A stretch of DNA of 54,590 bases from Candidatus Cloacimonadota bacterium (GCA_029567705.1 JAKPXC010000085.1:1-54590), one strand, 5' to 3'; shown: positions 7,234 through 15,607, numbered from the stretch's first letter. The notes: generated by a model not told the origin, from the letters alone. Numbers and translations are program-made.

Positions 7234-8352
7234 ATGAAAGAAGTTATTGAAAGCGTCAGGAAGATGCTAAATGATGGCTTGTTCTTAGATGAGCAACATG
7301 TTCGTTATTCGCTGGTCGGGCGAATATGCCATAAATTAGGGTGGAATATCTGGAATCCTGCAGAATTCTATACCGAGTATCCCGTGAAAAAGTATCCCCC
7401 ACAAGAAGTTACCACTGAGCTTCGTGGGAGGGTTGATATAGCCCTGTTCTTAGCAGATAAAAGAACTGACAAAGCAGAGGTATTCATTGAAGTTAAAAGT
7501 CCGGGCAAGCTACAATACGAATTACCATCGGGTGAAGCGCAACTTCAAAGATACAATTACTGGGATAAGGCTGCTATATGTATATTAACCGACGGTATAA
7601 CATGGAGGTTTTACTTACCATCAGAGGGTGGCTCTTTTGATAGTACTCTTTTTAATGAGTTTCACATACTGAACGATAATGTAGATGTTATTTGTCAGAC
7701 ACTTGATAAAGTATTGAGAAGAGAAAACTTCAGAAAACAGGCAGTTCAGACCGCAAGCGACATGTACGAAGAACTTGGAAAAATCAGACTCATCAATAAG
7801 GTTAAGCAAAAGGCGGCTCAAATTGCTTCTGATACTGGTATGGACATATATCTGCTCGCCAAACAACTCATAATTCAAACAGAGCATACTGATCTCGATA
7901 TAGAAGAAATAGTGGAACTTTGGGACAGAACCTTACCAAGTGGCAGTACGCCAATACCTCCACCACCTCCCCCTCCACCATCTCACAAAGAACATACTAC
8001 CTACACTCCATCTGGGGATAGAGTTCCAATCTTTATATCCAAAAAAAGTGTTAAAGCAAATGGATTCTACGATCCACATACGAAAGGAACCGTGATTTGT
8101 AAGGGTTCAGAAATTGTTATGAACCACTCTGAATCATTCGATGGAGCTTATTTGGTTGCCAAAGAACAGATGATACGCTCAGGTATCTTATACTTAAACA
8201 GCACTCGTGATAAATATATATTAAGACAGGATGTAACCTTCAAATCCCCTTCTGCAGCCTCCAGGTTGGTACTGGGAAGATCATCAAACGGATTTACTGA
8301 CTGGCTCGATGATCAAGGTAAACCTCTGGATTACCATCGCATAAAACACTGA
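7234..8352 (+). CDS. Type I restriction R-type N-terminal domain fused to DUF4357
   Basis: 372 residues; ATG preceded by AAGAGGGA. Residues 1-170 resemble the N-terminal nuclease domain of type I restriction R subunits (HSDR_N): GRVDIALFL (Asp68), then EVFIEVKSPG (Glu86-x-Lys88), then a Gln in EAQLQRYNYW, and ILTDGITWRFY. A helical part (about 175-235) and a proline tract (PIPPPPPPPPSHK, about 243-255) link it to a C-terminal domain (about 290-372) of DUF4357 type: GTVICKGSEIVM, then FKSPSAASRLVLGRSSNGFT-DW. There is no helicase domain. Stand-alone proteins of this kind are common but poorly characterised; a role in DNA defence or damage handling is inference. It lies in a cluster with other defence-like genes and fragments, with 25 bases to the next start. 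Confidence 0.88.
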   Translation: MKEVIESVRKMLNDGLFLDEQHVRYSLVGRICHKLGWNIWNPAEFYTEYPVKKYPPQEVTTELRGRVDIALFLADKRTDKAEVFIEVKSPGKLQYELPSGEAQLQRYNYWDKAAICILTDGITWRFYLPSEGGSFDSTLFNEFHILNDNVDVICQTLDKVLRRENFRKQAVQTASDMYEELGKIRLINKVKQKAAQIASDTGMDIYLLAKQLIIQTEHTDLDIEEIVELWDRTLPSGSTPIPPPPPPPPSHKEHTTYTPSGDRVPIFISKKSVKANGFYDPHTKGTVICKGSEIVMNHSESFDGAYLVAKEQMIRSGILYLNSTRDKYILRQDVTFKSPSAASRLVLGRSSNGFTDWLDDQGKPLDYHRIKH

Positions 8353-8377
8353 GGGTAAGCATTGATTGGAGTCTGAC

Positions 8378-8638
8378 ATGAGTGAAAGTGAAGGGCTAAC
8401 CAGAAGACAGCGTATTGATAACCAGCTTAGGTCTTTAAGCCCGGCCTGGGAGATTATCCCCTATAGCCAGGTAAAGGATGTATCTTCTCTATCCCTTCAT
8501 GCAGATGAAGTATCCGTGCCCGTACTCACAATGGAAGAACAACTCCAGATAGTGGACAAGCTAGATGCCCTCCTGCCCAGAGTCAGGCAGGATAGATTGA
8601 ATAGATTCCCACTCAGCCATGAGAAGTGGGAGTATTGA
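8378..8638 (+). pseudogene. Collapsed type I restriction-modification remnant (R start joined to S end)
   Basis: 86 codons. The first part, MSESEGLTRRQRIDNQL and then SPAWEIIPYSQV, looks like the extreme N-terminus of EcoEI-type HsdR proteins (pattern LTRKQRID...WEVVPY). The last part, TMEEQLQIVDKLDALLPRVR, looks like the conserved C-terminal helix of an HsdS specificity subunit (EEQ-x-IV-x-K-x-DALLP). The two are now in one frame with almost everything between them gone, as expected from a large in-frame deletion across an hsdR-hsdM-hsdS locus. A RBS (GGAG) and ATG remain, so a small chimeric peptide could still be made. I rate it a relic. Confidence 0.6.
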
Positions 8639-8674
8639 GTTATCCTAATGATTACACTTATATAGGAGGAACAC

Positions 8675-9580
8675 ATGGCTTCAAGTCCGAATACTTGTTG
8701 GATATGTGGCAAGCCTGCAGATAAGTCTTCAGCAGGAGGCCGTGATGTAGAAATAGTAAGCTGTCCCTATTGTGGCGATTATGAGATATCCGGTACATTA
8801 GATGCCTGTGAAGGCCGTCTAAATGAGACTCAGAGGTGGAAACTCTGTTGCGCTACAAGAATGAGGCATAATCGTGGGGAATCAGTTTCTCTAGATGGAG
8901 GGAACTATCTGGAATATATCGAAAACACTAGATTCCCGGGGAACCCACTTGAATTAGTGGACGAGCTGCTAAAAGAACTCAATAGGAGGAATCCAGATAT
9001 TGGTGGAGTCATTCCAATAAACTCTATCAGAGATTACCCATCCATTCCTGTAAAAAGCGTGGATCAATTTCACAAAATTTCACAATATGCAGGGGACTTG
9101 GGATACATTGTTTCCCCAGATAACCAACATATGGAAATAACGTTAAAAGGTTGGCAGAGGCTAGATGAGATTACGCGGACTGGAATAGACTCGAATAAGG
9201 CATTTGTTGCGATGTGGTTTGATAGCAGCATGGCAGATGCTTGGGATAACGGTTTGAAAAGATGTATCATTGATTGCGGTTATGAGCCCATCAGAATCGA
9301 TCAAACGGACTATAATGAGGGAGTCTGTGATGAGATAATCGCACATCTTCGTAATGCTAGATTTGTTATAGCAGAACTAACTGGTAATAATCAAGGGGTG
9401 TACTATGAAGCTGGTTTTGCACACGGCCTTGGTAAACAAGTGATATTTACATGCAAGAAGAGCTATTTTGATGCAAATCCAGTACATTTTGATGTTCGCC
9501 ATTACAATTTTATCCTGTGGGAGAACACGGAGGATTTGAAAACAAGGTTACGGAATCGGATACAAGCTACTATTGTGTAG
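8675..9580 (+). CDS. Zinc-ribbon protein with nucleoside-deoxyribosyltransferase/TIR-like domain
   Basis: 301 residues; a strong RBS (GGAGG) precedes the ATG. The N-terminus carries CxxC pairs (Cys8, Cys11 and Cys30, Cys33), a likely zinc ribbon. A middle helical region spans about 45-170. Residues about 174-295 match the nucleoside 2-deoxyribosyltransferase-like/TIR-like alpha-beta fold: KAFVAMWFD at the first strand, a GYEPIRID second strand, EIIAHLRNARFVIAELT, then GVYYEAGFAHGLGKQVIF with the conserved Glu245. Members of this fold hydrolyse N-glycosidic bonds of nucleosides or NAD, and some act as suicide effectors in phage defence; that role here is inference from fold and neighbourhood. 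It is the last gene of the 7.2-9.6 kb group. Base composition looks more A/T-rich than the housekeeping genes, in keeping with transfer. Confidence 0.85.
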   Translation: MASSPNTCWICGKPADKSSAGGRDVEIVSCPYCGDYEISGTLDACEGRLNETQRWKLCCATRMRHNRGESVSLDGGNYLEYIENTRFPGNPLELVDELLKELNRRNPDIGGVIPINSIRDYPSIPVKSVDQFHKISQYAGDLGYIVSPDNQHMEITLKGWQRLDEITRTGIDSNKAFVAMWFDSSMADAWDNGLKRCIIDCGYEPIRIDQTDYNEGVCDEIIAHLRNARFVIAELTGNNQGVYYEAGFAHGLGKQVIFTCKKSYFDANPVHFDVRHYNFILWENTEDLKTRLRNRIQATIV

Positions 9581-9904
9581 CCCCTCTATTCTCTTTACCA
9601 AGCTATAATCATAATCTGAAGTTCTCGATGTCAAGGTGCGGTCGTGTTTGTAACAAATGCTCACGATCTGATTTATCTTGACGCCCATCGCTATACATAT
9701 CTTTATGTCGTTGAGAACGCTCAGGGACAGGATGAGTATGTTGGCCTTGCTTGGCATCACGAACGACTACTGACCTCGTGGTGGCGTTCTCTTGTCTTTT
9801 TTATCGGGACGCGATGAAGAGAGAGAATCCCACGATCGCAGCTCTTCTGGTGACTGGCTTAATGTGTTGATCCTGGGCTGGCCGTCCCGTCCTTGTATGA
9901 TCAG

Positions 9905-10005
9905 GATAAATTGCGCCCTTTCAGGGTTTGCGTTCTGGGTATGGAATTGTTTCGATGGGCTGCACCCATCGCTGGCAGATTGTGCCCTTTCGGGGCTTTG
10001 TGGTA
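9905..10005 (-). repeat. REP-like composite repeat
   Basis: On the minus strand it reads AGCCCCGAAAGGGCACAATC, then CAGCGATGGGTGCAGCCCATCG, then CCCTGAAAGGGCGCAAT. It contains a GATGGG/CCCATC hairpin flanked by two GCCC...GGGC units. This style of short intergenic repeat is common in FCB-type genomes. Assignment by eye only. Confidence 0.45.
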
Positions 10006-10011
10006 GTACGA

Positions 10012-10051
10012 TTTGGGGTGGGGACGTCCTCGTCGCCACAGAGGCCGGAGG
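10012..10051 (+). repeat. Family C repeat, copy 5
   Basis: Unit TTTGGGGTGGGGACGTCCTC followed by GTCGCCACAGAGGCCGGAGG. It lies 27 bases before a family E hairpin; a copy of C also neighbours E at islands 1 and 3. Confidence 0.7.
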
Positions 10052-10078
10052 TCTCTTCCAGAGGGAGCTTCATTTGTA

Positions 10079-10163
10079 GGAGTTCATTGCGGTTCCCCTG
10101 ACTACACGTGTGTTTCCCAGCTTGTTGCCGCAATGGACTTCTATAAGCACGAGGCGAAGCAGA
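10079..10163 (+). repeat. Family E hairpin repeat, copy 2
   Basis: Arms GGAGTTCATTGCGG (10079-10092) and CCGCAATGGACTTC (10128-10141), 35-nt loop, 63 nt in total as in copies 1 and 3. Stem positions 10 and 11 differ from copy 1 on both sides and still pair. The tail GGCGAAGCAGAG follows. Confidence 0.8.
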
Positions 10164-10198
10164 GCCATCCCATCATGCTGCCGCACCTACTGCTTGAA

Positions 10199-10255
10199 GT
10201 CCAAACAGGCTGCATAGTCTGTTGTAAGAGAATAGCTTTGATAGCCTGTTTGAAC
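10199..10255 (+). repeat. Family D hairpin repeat, copy 2
   Basis: Arms GTCCAAACAGGC and GCCTGTTTGAAC around a 33-nt loop sharing TAGTCT-x-TTGTAA and GAATAGCTT with copy 1. Total length 57 nt, the same as copy 1. Confidence 0.75.
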
Positions 10256-10603
10256 TCCAAAGAGCACATGCTGCCCTGCTCCCGCTCGACTGGGGGGGGC
10301 TTCCCTCTGCGGTGCCCGGCGTCCGAAAAAAGTTTGGCTGTCTAGTACCTTGCAAGCTTAGCCTTTACGCAAGTGCGGAAAAGATTCCACAGGAAAGTGT
10401 CCAAATTTTGGGGAAAGTGTCCACGTATATATAGTAGGGGGAGAGTTTCTCCTGAGTGTTCTTTTAAACAGTATATAGAGTGTAAAATCAAGTGGTGGAG
10501 TGGTGAAGTGGTGTTCTGCGTTCTATTCCATGCTTGCCCGCAGGCGGGCATTGTAAACGAGGACGCTTACAACCCATGGGAGTGGTGATCTGCGTTCTAT
10601 TCT

Positions 10604-12331
10604 TTACTCGTTGGCGTGGAGCAGGCAGGAATCGCTTTCTGAGAGGCATTCGGTGATGAGGCGGTAGAGCTTGCCGGGATTCATCGTGTAATGCAGTTTA
10701 CTGATCAGTTCCGGTTTACGCAGAGAGCTGGCCAGGCACTGCATGATATTGAGCTGAGCCTTGGGATCATTTAAGGGAGTAAGCAGTAGGAAAACTGTGT
10801 GCACTTCCTCACCATCCGGGCTGTCCCATTCCAGAGGTGAAACAGGTTTACCCACATAGAGCAGGGATTGCTTGAGTCCTTCCAAACGGGCATGCGGAAC
10901 GGCGATGCCTTTGCCCAGAGCAGTGGTGATCTGCTCCTCACGCTTCATGATCTCAGCAAAGACGTCCTCTTCGGTCTGTTTGATGCGTTTGCTCACCTCG
11001 TGGCTCAGGCGGGAAAGCAAATCTCTGCGGCTGTTGCTGTTGTAACCCAGAATGATGGCATCTCCGGAGAAGCGTAGCACGGTCTTGTTCTTATTCAGCT
11101 TACGCAGAGCCAGGCCCAGCCAGGGGCCAAAGATAATGGTGGTGATAATGGCAGCAGTAACGATGCTCACAAACACGGTCTCGTTGATCACACCCAGGGA
11201 AAGCCCCAGCATGGAGATCACGATGTGCATCTCTCCGCCCGGGCTGTGACAAATAGCTATGGTGTGGCTATTGGCTTTGTCCTGTCCAGACCAACGGGCT
11301 CCCAGGTAGGCCGCCAGATAACGGGAAAAGAGTCCGATCACCAGCATCAAACCCACCAGCAACCAATCCAGATTGGCCAAAATATCGATGGATAACCCGA
11401 TCTTGGCAAAGAAGATAGGCACGAAGATGGAATGCACCATGCGGTTCAGAACGTATCTATCTTTTTCCGTGACGTAGCGGGATTCTCCCACCACGATGCC
11501 GGCGATGAAGAAGCCAAAGAGCGAATGGATTCCGATCTTCAGCGTGAGCGCACCCATCAGCATACCCAGAATAACTATGAAGGTGGTTTTATAGCCGGTT
11601 TCACGGCCAATCTTGCGGTGGATGGTGCCGATCAGGCGGTCGATAAGGTTCTTCATCAGAGTCAGGCTCAGCACCGTGAAGAGCAGAGTTCCGATCATGA
11701 GTTGCCCCAGATAGCCCAGCTCCAGCGAGCCATGTGCAAAGAGACCCAGGATAACGGTGAAGACCACCCAGCCCACCAGATCGTTCATGGTGAGGGCGGA
11801 AACGGTGAGGAAGCCCACATCCGTCTTCAGGATATTCATCTCCCGCATGCCGCGGATAGCAACAGGCAGTGCGCTGATGGTCATAATGGCGGAAATGAAA
11901 AGGGCAAAAAGCAGGCGTTGGCCGGGATCGATCATGAAGCGCTCGGGAAGAAAATACATGGGGATAAACGAGATAGCAATCGGAATCAGAAGATCGGAGG
12001 TGGAAAGTTTAAAGGCGCTGCCGCGCTGTTTCCAGACCTTGGTAAAATTGATCTCAAGCCCGGTTTCCATCAGCAGAAAGAGATTGCCAAACCAGGCAAT
12101 GGTGCCCAGCATCGCCCATTGTACGGGATCATCCGGGAAGATTTGGCTCTGCAGAGCAGGATAGTATTTGCCAAAGATTGAGGGTCCCAGAAGCAGACCT
12201 ACCAGAACATCTCCGGTGATGGTGGGCTGCTTGATCCTCTCCAAAAAGAAACCCACAACCTTGCAGGCTCCCAGAAGCAGGGCAAATTGCACGAGGAAGA
12301 TTAGCAGATGATGTTCTGTAACCGTGCCCAT
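10604..12331 (-). CDS. CPA2-type cation/proton antiporter with C-terminal PTS EIIA domain
   Basis: 575 residues. Residues about 5-405 form a Kef/NhaA-type (CPA2) membrane domain with about 12 hydrophobic segments, including ITGDVLVGLLLGPSIFGKYY near the N-terminus, MNDLVGWVVFTVILG, and FGFFIAGIVVGES. Residues about 425-565 match a fructose-type PTS EIIA domain: ITTALGKGIAVPHARLEGLK with the phospho-accepting His in VPHAR, then VFLLLTPLNDP. Such fusions are thought to regulate monovalent cation transport by phosphorylation or ligand binding; no sugar PTS genes are here, so the domain is probably regulatory. AAGGAG precedes the ATG and overlaps the stop of the upstream phosphorylase gene (9 bases apart), so the two are co-transcribed. 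The ion transported is unknown. Confidence 0.92.
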   Translation of the reverse strand: MGTVTEHHLLIFLVQFALLLGACKVVGFFLERIKQPTITGDVLVGLLLGPSIFGKYYPALQSQIFPDDPVQWAMLGTIAWFGNLFLLMETGLEINFTKVWKQRGSAFKLSTSDLLIPIAISFIPMYFLPERFMIDPGQRLLFALFISAIMTISALPVAIRGMREMNILKTDVGFLTVSALTMNDLVGWVVFTVILGLFAHGSLELGYLGQLMIGTLLFTVLSLTLMKNLIDRLIGTIHRKIGRETGYKTTFIVILGMLMGALTLKIGIHSLFGFFIAGIVVGESRYVTEKDRYVLNRMVHSIFVPIFFAKIGLSIDILANLDWLLVGLMLVIGLFSRYLAAYLGARWSGQDKANSHTIAICHSPGGEMHIVISMLGLSLGVINETVFVSIVTAAIITTIIFGPWLGLALRKLNKNKTVLRFSGDAIILGYNSNSRRDLLSRLSHEVSKRIKQTEEDVFAEIMKREEQITTALGKGIAVPHARLEGLKQSLLYVGKPVSPLEWDSPDGEEVHTVFLLLTPLNDPKAQLNIMQCLASSLRKPELISKLHYTMNPGKLYRLITECLSESDSCLLHANE

Positions 12332-12340
12332 CGACGCTCC

Positions 12341-13654
12341 TTAACCGGTCATAATCTCATAGATCAGGGGTTCTGAGGCTTTTTCAATCGGTGAGATGCC
12401 ATAGGCTTGGCGGATCAGATCCGCCACTTGCTTTCCTTCCGCTATATCGTTGCAGAAAAGCTCTCCGATGGGTTCTCCGGTTTCCAGGAAGGAACCGATC
12501 TTGGGCAAAAGAAGCGCACCTGCGGCATAGTCCAGGCTGTCTGTGGTCTTCATCCGGCCGGCTTTGACCCGCACCAGAGCGTAACCGATGGCACGGCTGT
12601 CGATCTGGTGAACGTAGCCGGAACTCTCTGCCAGGATGGGGATTCTGTGTTTGGCGGTGCCCATCAGGGAATAATCCTCGATCACTCCGGGATTGCCGCC
12701 CTGCACTTCTATCATCTTGCGGAAGATTTCCAGGGCTTTGCCGCTGGATAAAGCTGTATCGATCATAGCCTGAGCGGTGGTTTCATCTGAAGCGAGGCCG
12801 GAGGAGATCAGCATTCTCTGCACCAGGGCATCCGTGAGCTGCTTGGTATCCGGGAGGGTATTGCCCTTCAGATACTCAATGGCTTCGACCATCTCGAGCG
12901 CATTGCCCACAGCTTTTCCCAGGGGGGAATTCATATTGGAAAAGACCACGGAAACCCGCTGGCCAAAGCTCTGGCCGGTGTGCACCAGAAGCTCTGCCAA
13001 TTCCTTGGCACGGCGCAGATTGGGCATAAAGGCTCCGCTGCCTACTTTAAGATCTATCACCAGGTCTTTGGCACCTTCGGCGATCTTTTTGCTCATGATG
13101 GAGGCGGTGATCAGCCCCGGGCTTTCCACCGTGGCGGTGACGTCCCGCAGGGCATAGATGCGTTTATCGGCAGGAACCAGCTCGGAAGATTGTCCCACCA
13201 TGGCGATGCCATAGCGTTCCACCATCGTCTGAAACTCCTGCAGGGAGTATTGCACCTTGAAGCCGGGGATGGCTTCCAACTTGTCCAGGGTGCCTCCGGT
13301 ATGACCGAGGCCGCGTCCGGAGATCATCGGCACGTAAAGTCCGCAAGCTGCAGCGATGGGGGCCAGCATCAGGGAGATTTTATCACCAACTCCGCCGGTG
13401 GAGTGTTTATCCGCCACAGGCAGGTCTGAGGGGAATTTCAGGCTTTTGCCGGATTCTATGTAAGTCTGGGTGAGGGAGGCAATCTCTGCACCACTGGCAC
13501 CTTGGAAAAAGATAGTCATCAAAAGGGCGGACATCTGGTATTCGGCAATGGAGCCCTCCAGGTATCCACGGATAAAGAAGCCGATTTCCTCGGGGCTAAG
13601 ATCGTTGCCGTTGCGCTTTTTCAGGATAAGTTCCACTGGATTATATTGTGTCAT
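12341..13654 (-). CDS. deoA: Thymidine/pyrimidine-nucleoside phosphorylase
   Basis: 437 residues, the usual length. Converts thymidine (or uridine, for the broad-specificity pyrimidine form) and phosphate to base and (deoxy)ribose-1-phosphate in nucleoside salvage. The family signature SGRGLGHTGGTLDKLEAIPG lies at about residues 115-134, preceded by DKHSTGGVGDKISL (phosphate loop). The C-terminal alpha/beta domain with VRVKAGRMKTTDSLDYAAGA is present. GAGGA precedes the ATG at 13654. It shares an operon with the antiporter downstream. Motifs by eye cannot separate DeoA from Pdp, so the symbol is the family's commonest name. A dCMP deaminase elsewhere in the window (27508) is also a pyrimidine-salvage gene but is not linked. 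Confidence 0.93.
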   Translation of the reverse strand: MTQYNPVELILKKRNGNDLSPEEIGFFIRGYLEGSIAEYQMSALLMTIFFQGASGAEIASLTQTYIESGKSLKFPSDLPVADKHSTGGVGDKISLMLAPIAAACGLYVPMISGRGLGHTGGTLDKLEAIPGFKVQYSLQEFQTMVERYGIAMVGQSSELVPADKRIYALRDVTATVESPGLITASIMSKKIAEGAKDLVIDLKVGSGAFMPNLRRAKELAELLVHTGQSFGQRVSVVFSNMNSPLGKAVGNALEMVEAIEYLKGNTLPDTKQLTDALVQRMLISSGLASDETTAQAMIDTALSSGKALEIFRKMIEVQGGNPGVIEDYSLMGTAKHRIPILAESSGYVHQIDSRAIGYALVRVKAGRMKTTDSLDYAAGALLLPKIGSFLETGEPIGELFCNDIAEGKQVADLIRQAYGISPIEKASEPLIYEIMTG

Positions 13655-13725
13655 AAAGTCCTCATTGTCTCTGCCTGTTAATGCGGTAGAGAACGGTTCT
13701 TTCAGATAAGTTAAACAGGATGGTT

Positions 13726-14697
13726 TTAACTAACCAGTTTTTCCCGGATATAGGCCGAAAAAATATCCATGACCCAGACGATCAGGGCAATCAGCCACAT
13801 GATCAGGCCCACGTTCCGCCAGGCCAGCATTTGCTGCTGCTGATAGAGCGCTAGGCCGATGCCGCCACCGCCCACAAAGCCCACGATGGTCGCCATACGG
13901 ACGTTTATATCCCAGCGATAGATGGTGAAGGCCAGATAGGGCGCTAAAATCTGCGGAGAAACGGCATAACGCCAGATCTGCAGAGTGGAGGCTCCGGTGG
14001 CTTTGATGGCTTCCACTGGACCGGGATCGATATTCTCGATCTGCTCGCTATAGAGCTTGATGAGAGCGGCAATGGAGTGAATCCAGAGCGCCAGCATCCC
14101 GGCAAAGGGGCCGATTCCCACCCACACACAGAAGATGATAGCCCACACTATGGCTTCTATGGAACGGAAGATGGTGGAAACCGTGCGGATAAAGAAATAG
14201 GCGGTCTTGCCCCAGAAGGAGCCAAACATCAGGTTCTTGGCAGCAAAGAAGCTCAGGAAAAAGGCAAAGGGAATGGCCAGAACGGTGGCCAGCAGCGCCA
14301 GATAGATGGTCTCCACCAAGGCCAGCAGCATGGGAACAAGCTGCTCGGGATTGGGATTGAAGATGCCTTTCAGGATGGAAGTGGTATTCTGAGCACCGGT
14401 GAAGAAATCCAAGGGCTTCACTTCCACCATTACCCATGCCATCACCAGGCTGATCAGCACAGCTAATACCGTCTGGATTCTGAGGCTCAGGCGAGAGTTT
14501 TCTGCTTCTTTGGTACTCACGACTCTGCCAAGAGAGCCGGGAATAAAGCGGAATACTACGGCCAAGAGAGCCGGAAGAGCCAGCAGCAGATAGACGGGCA
14601 GGTTGAGATCTAACAGTCTGGAGCCCAACCAGGCCAGGCAAGCCAGGCAGTAAAGCCAGAAGAGATATTCGGTGGCAAAAGTCTTAAACTCTTTCAT
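13726..14697 (-). CDS. PhnE-like ABC transporter permease
   Basis: 323 residues. An N-terminal extension has two or three hydrophobic segments (about 10-110). A binding-protein-dependent permease domain follows (about 120-315): LVETIYLALLATVLAIPFAFFLSF, the RSIEAIVWAIIF region, an EAA-like loop EAIKATGASTLQIWRYAVSP, and GFVGGGGIGLALY, the pattern seen in phosphonate/phosphite permeases (PhnE/PtxC). It would import a phosphonate-like solute across the inner membrane together with an ATPase and a binding protein, neither of which is next to it. It lies 21 bases downstream of the BtpA-family gene and 71 bases before deoA. The permease fold is certain; the substrate is inferred from resemblance only. 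Confidence 0.88.
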   Translation of the reverse strand: MKEFKTFATEYLFWLYCLACLAWLGSRLLDLNLPVYLLLALPALLAVVFRFIPGSLGRVVSTKEAENSRLSLRIQTVLAVLISLVMAWVMVEVKPLDFFTGAQNTTSILKGIFNPNPEQLVPMLLALVETIYLALLATVLAIPFAFFLSFFAAKNLMFGSFWGKTAYFFIRTVSTIFRSIEAIVWAIIFCVWVGIGPFAGMLALWIHSIAALIKLYSEQIENIDPGPVEAIKATGASTLQIWRYAVSPQILAPYLAFTIYRWDINVRMATIVGFVGGGGIGLALYQQQQMLAWRNVGLIMWLIALIVWVMDIFSAYIREKLVS

Positions 14698-14718
14698 AAT
14701 GGTAGCTTTCCCCGGGCA

Positions 14719-15546
14719 TCAGGGGCGGTCAAGCAGTTTCTCCCCTTCCCGCAGGGATTGTACTTTCTGCATGAAGGCTTTCACCCGCTCCGGCGAAACG
14801 GGACGGGACCAGAGCCCTTCTTCCTTGAAGTGAGAGCCCACGATAAAGGCATCGGCCAGGGGCCAATATTCTGGAAGATTGGCTTCTGTAACACCGCTGC
14901 CGATCAGGATGGGAAGCTGGGAGGCTTGGCGTACCGAGATTAAATCTTCAGTGGAGCAGGGTTCCCCGGTGCTGCTGCCGGTGATGATGAGGCCCTCGGA
15001 AAGGAAGAATTCGGCTGCTTTGGCTGTCTCTGCCAAAGATACATCCGCCGTGAGGGTGTGAGCGGAGTGTTTCTTTTTGATGTCCGTGAAGATCTTGATG
15101 CGCTCGGCTCCCAGATTGCGGCGATAACGCAAGATTTCTCCGGCATCGCTATCCATATAGCCTTCATCGGCCAGATGACCGAAGACGAAGCCTTCGGCGC
15201 GGATATAATCCAGAGCTGCACAATGTGCTACCGCCAAGGCAGCTTTGTTTGCCCCGGCCAGAATCTGCAAGCCCAGAGGAAGCTCTGTTTCTGTACGAAG
15301 CCGGGCGGCAATAATGGCAAGCGCGGCAAGAGTTTCTTCCGGAGCTTGGCGGTTTAGATAGGGGATATCGTGCATGTTTTCAAGGAGGAGAGAATCCAGC
15401 CCGGCGGCTTGATAGAGGGCTGCTTCTCTGAGGGCCAGTTCGGTGATCTGGGCAACGGAAAGACTGTGGCGGGGGCTTCCCGGTAAGGCTGCCAAATGCA
15501 GCATGCCGATGATCTGCTTACTATGGATTGAATTAAAAAGCTCCAT
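14719..15546 (-). CDS. BtpA/SgcQ-family TIM-barrel protein
   Basis: 275 residues from the ATG at 15546, chosen for the AGGAG site just upstream; an in-frame GTG further up (15606) would run through the terminator hairpin. The family pattern is clear: IIGMLHLAALPGSP at the N-terminus, GLDSLLLENMHDIPY, GFVFGHLADEGYMDS and LIITGSSTGEP, and a C-terminal PILIGSGVT...ADAFIVGSHFK typical of a phosphate-binding TIM barrel. BtpA was named for photosystem I biogenesis in cyanobacteria and SgcQ sits in a sugar operon; the biochemical role in other bacteria is not established. Here it precedes a PhnE-like permease, so it may act on the imported solute (inference). Confidence 0.9.
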   Translation of the reverse strand: MELFNSIHSKQIIGMLHLAALPGSPRHSLSVAQITELALREAALYQAAGLDSLLLENMHDIPYLNRQAPEETLAALAIIAARLRTETELPLGLQILAGANKAALAVAHCAALDYIRAEGFVFGHLADEGYMDSDAGEILRYRRNLGAERIKIFTDIKKKHSAHTLTADVSLAETAKAAEFFLSEGLIITGSSTGEPCSTEDLISVRQASQLPILIGSGVTEANLPEYWPLADAFIVGSHFKEEGLWSRPVSPERVKAFMQKVQSLREGEKLLDRP

Positions 15547-15569
15547 GCTCCACTCCTCTTTTAGGGGAT

Positions 15570-15607
15570 AAAAAAAACCGTGGGGAGCACCGGGCGGTGT
15601 CCCCACG
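15570..15607 (-). terminator. Rho-independent terminator after parB
   Basis: On the minus strand a GC-rich stem begins CGTGGGGA and ends TCCCCACG with an inner CACCG/CGGTG (15579-15607), followed by a run of eight T (15570-15577). It sits downstream of parB and just before the BtpA gene, so it ends the par operon. It might also act as an attenuator for the next gene. Confidence 0.85.

Larger units (their letters stand above)
9581..10603. other. Intergenic repeat island 2
   Basis: About 1 kb between convergent genes. From 9634 to 9810 the plus strand has an open stretch (FVTNAHDLIYLDAHRYTYLY and onward, to a stop near 9810) that reads like a broken gene but cannot be named. 9905-10005 holds a REP-like repeat; family copies C (10012), E (10079) and D (10199) follow. 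Near the right end, CTGCGTTCTATTC occurs twice (10518, 10592) and TGCCCGCAGGCGGGCA forms a palindrome (10536). No gene is called. Confidence 0.7.

Noticed and set aside
9634-9810. Open plus-strand stretch with protein-like sequence (DLIYLDAHRYTYLYVVENAQ)
   Set aside because: No start codon with a RBS and no recognisable family; at most a gene fragment, mentioned in the island description only.
11432-12181. 249-codon plus-strand frame inside the antiporter gene, rich in His and Gln
   Set aside because: Antisense shadow; composition is that of reversed membrane-protein codons.
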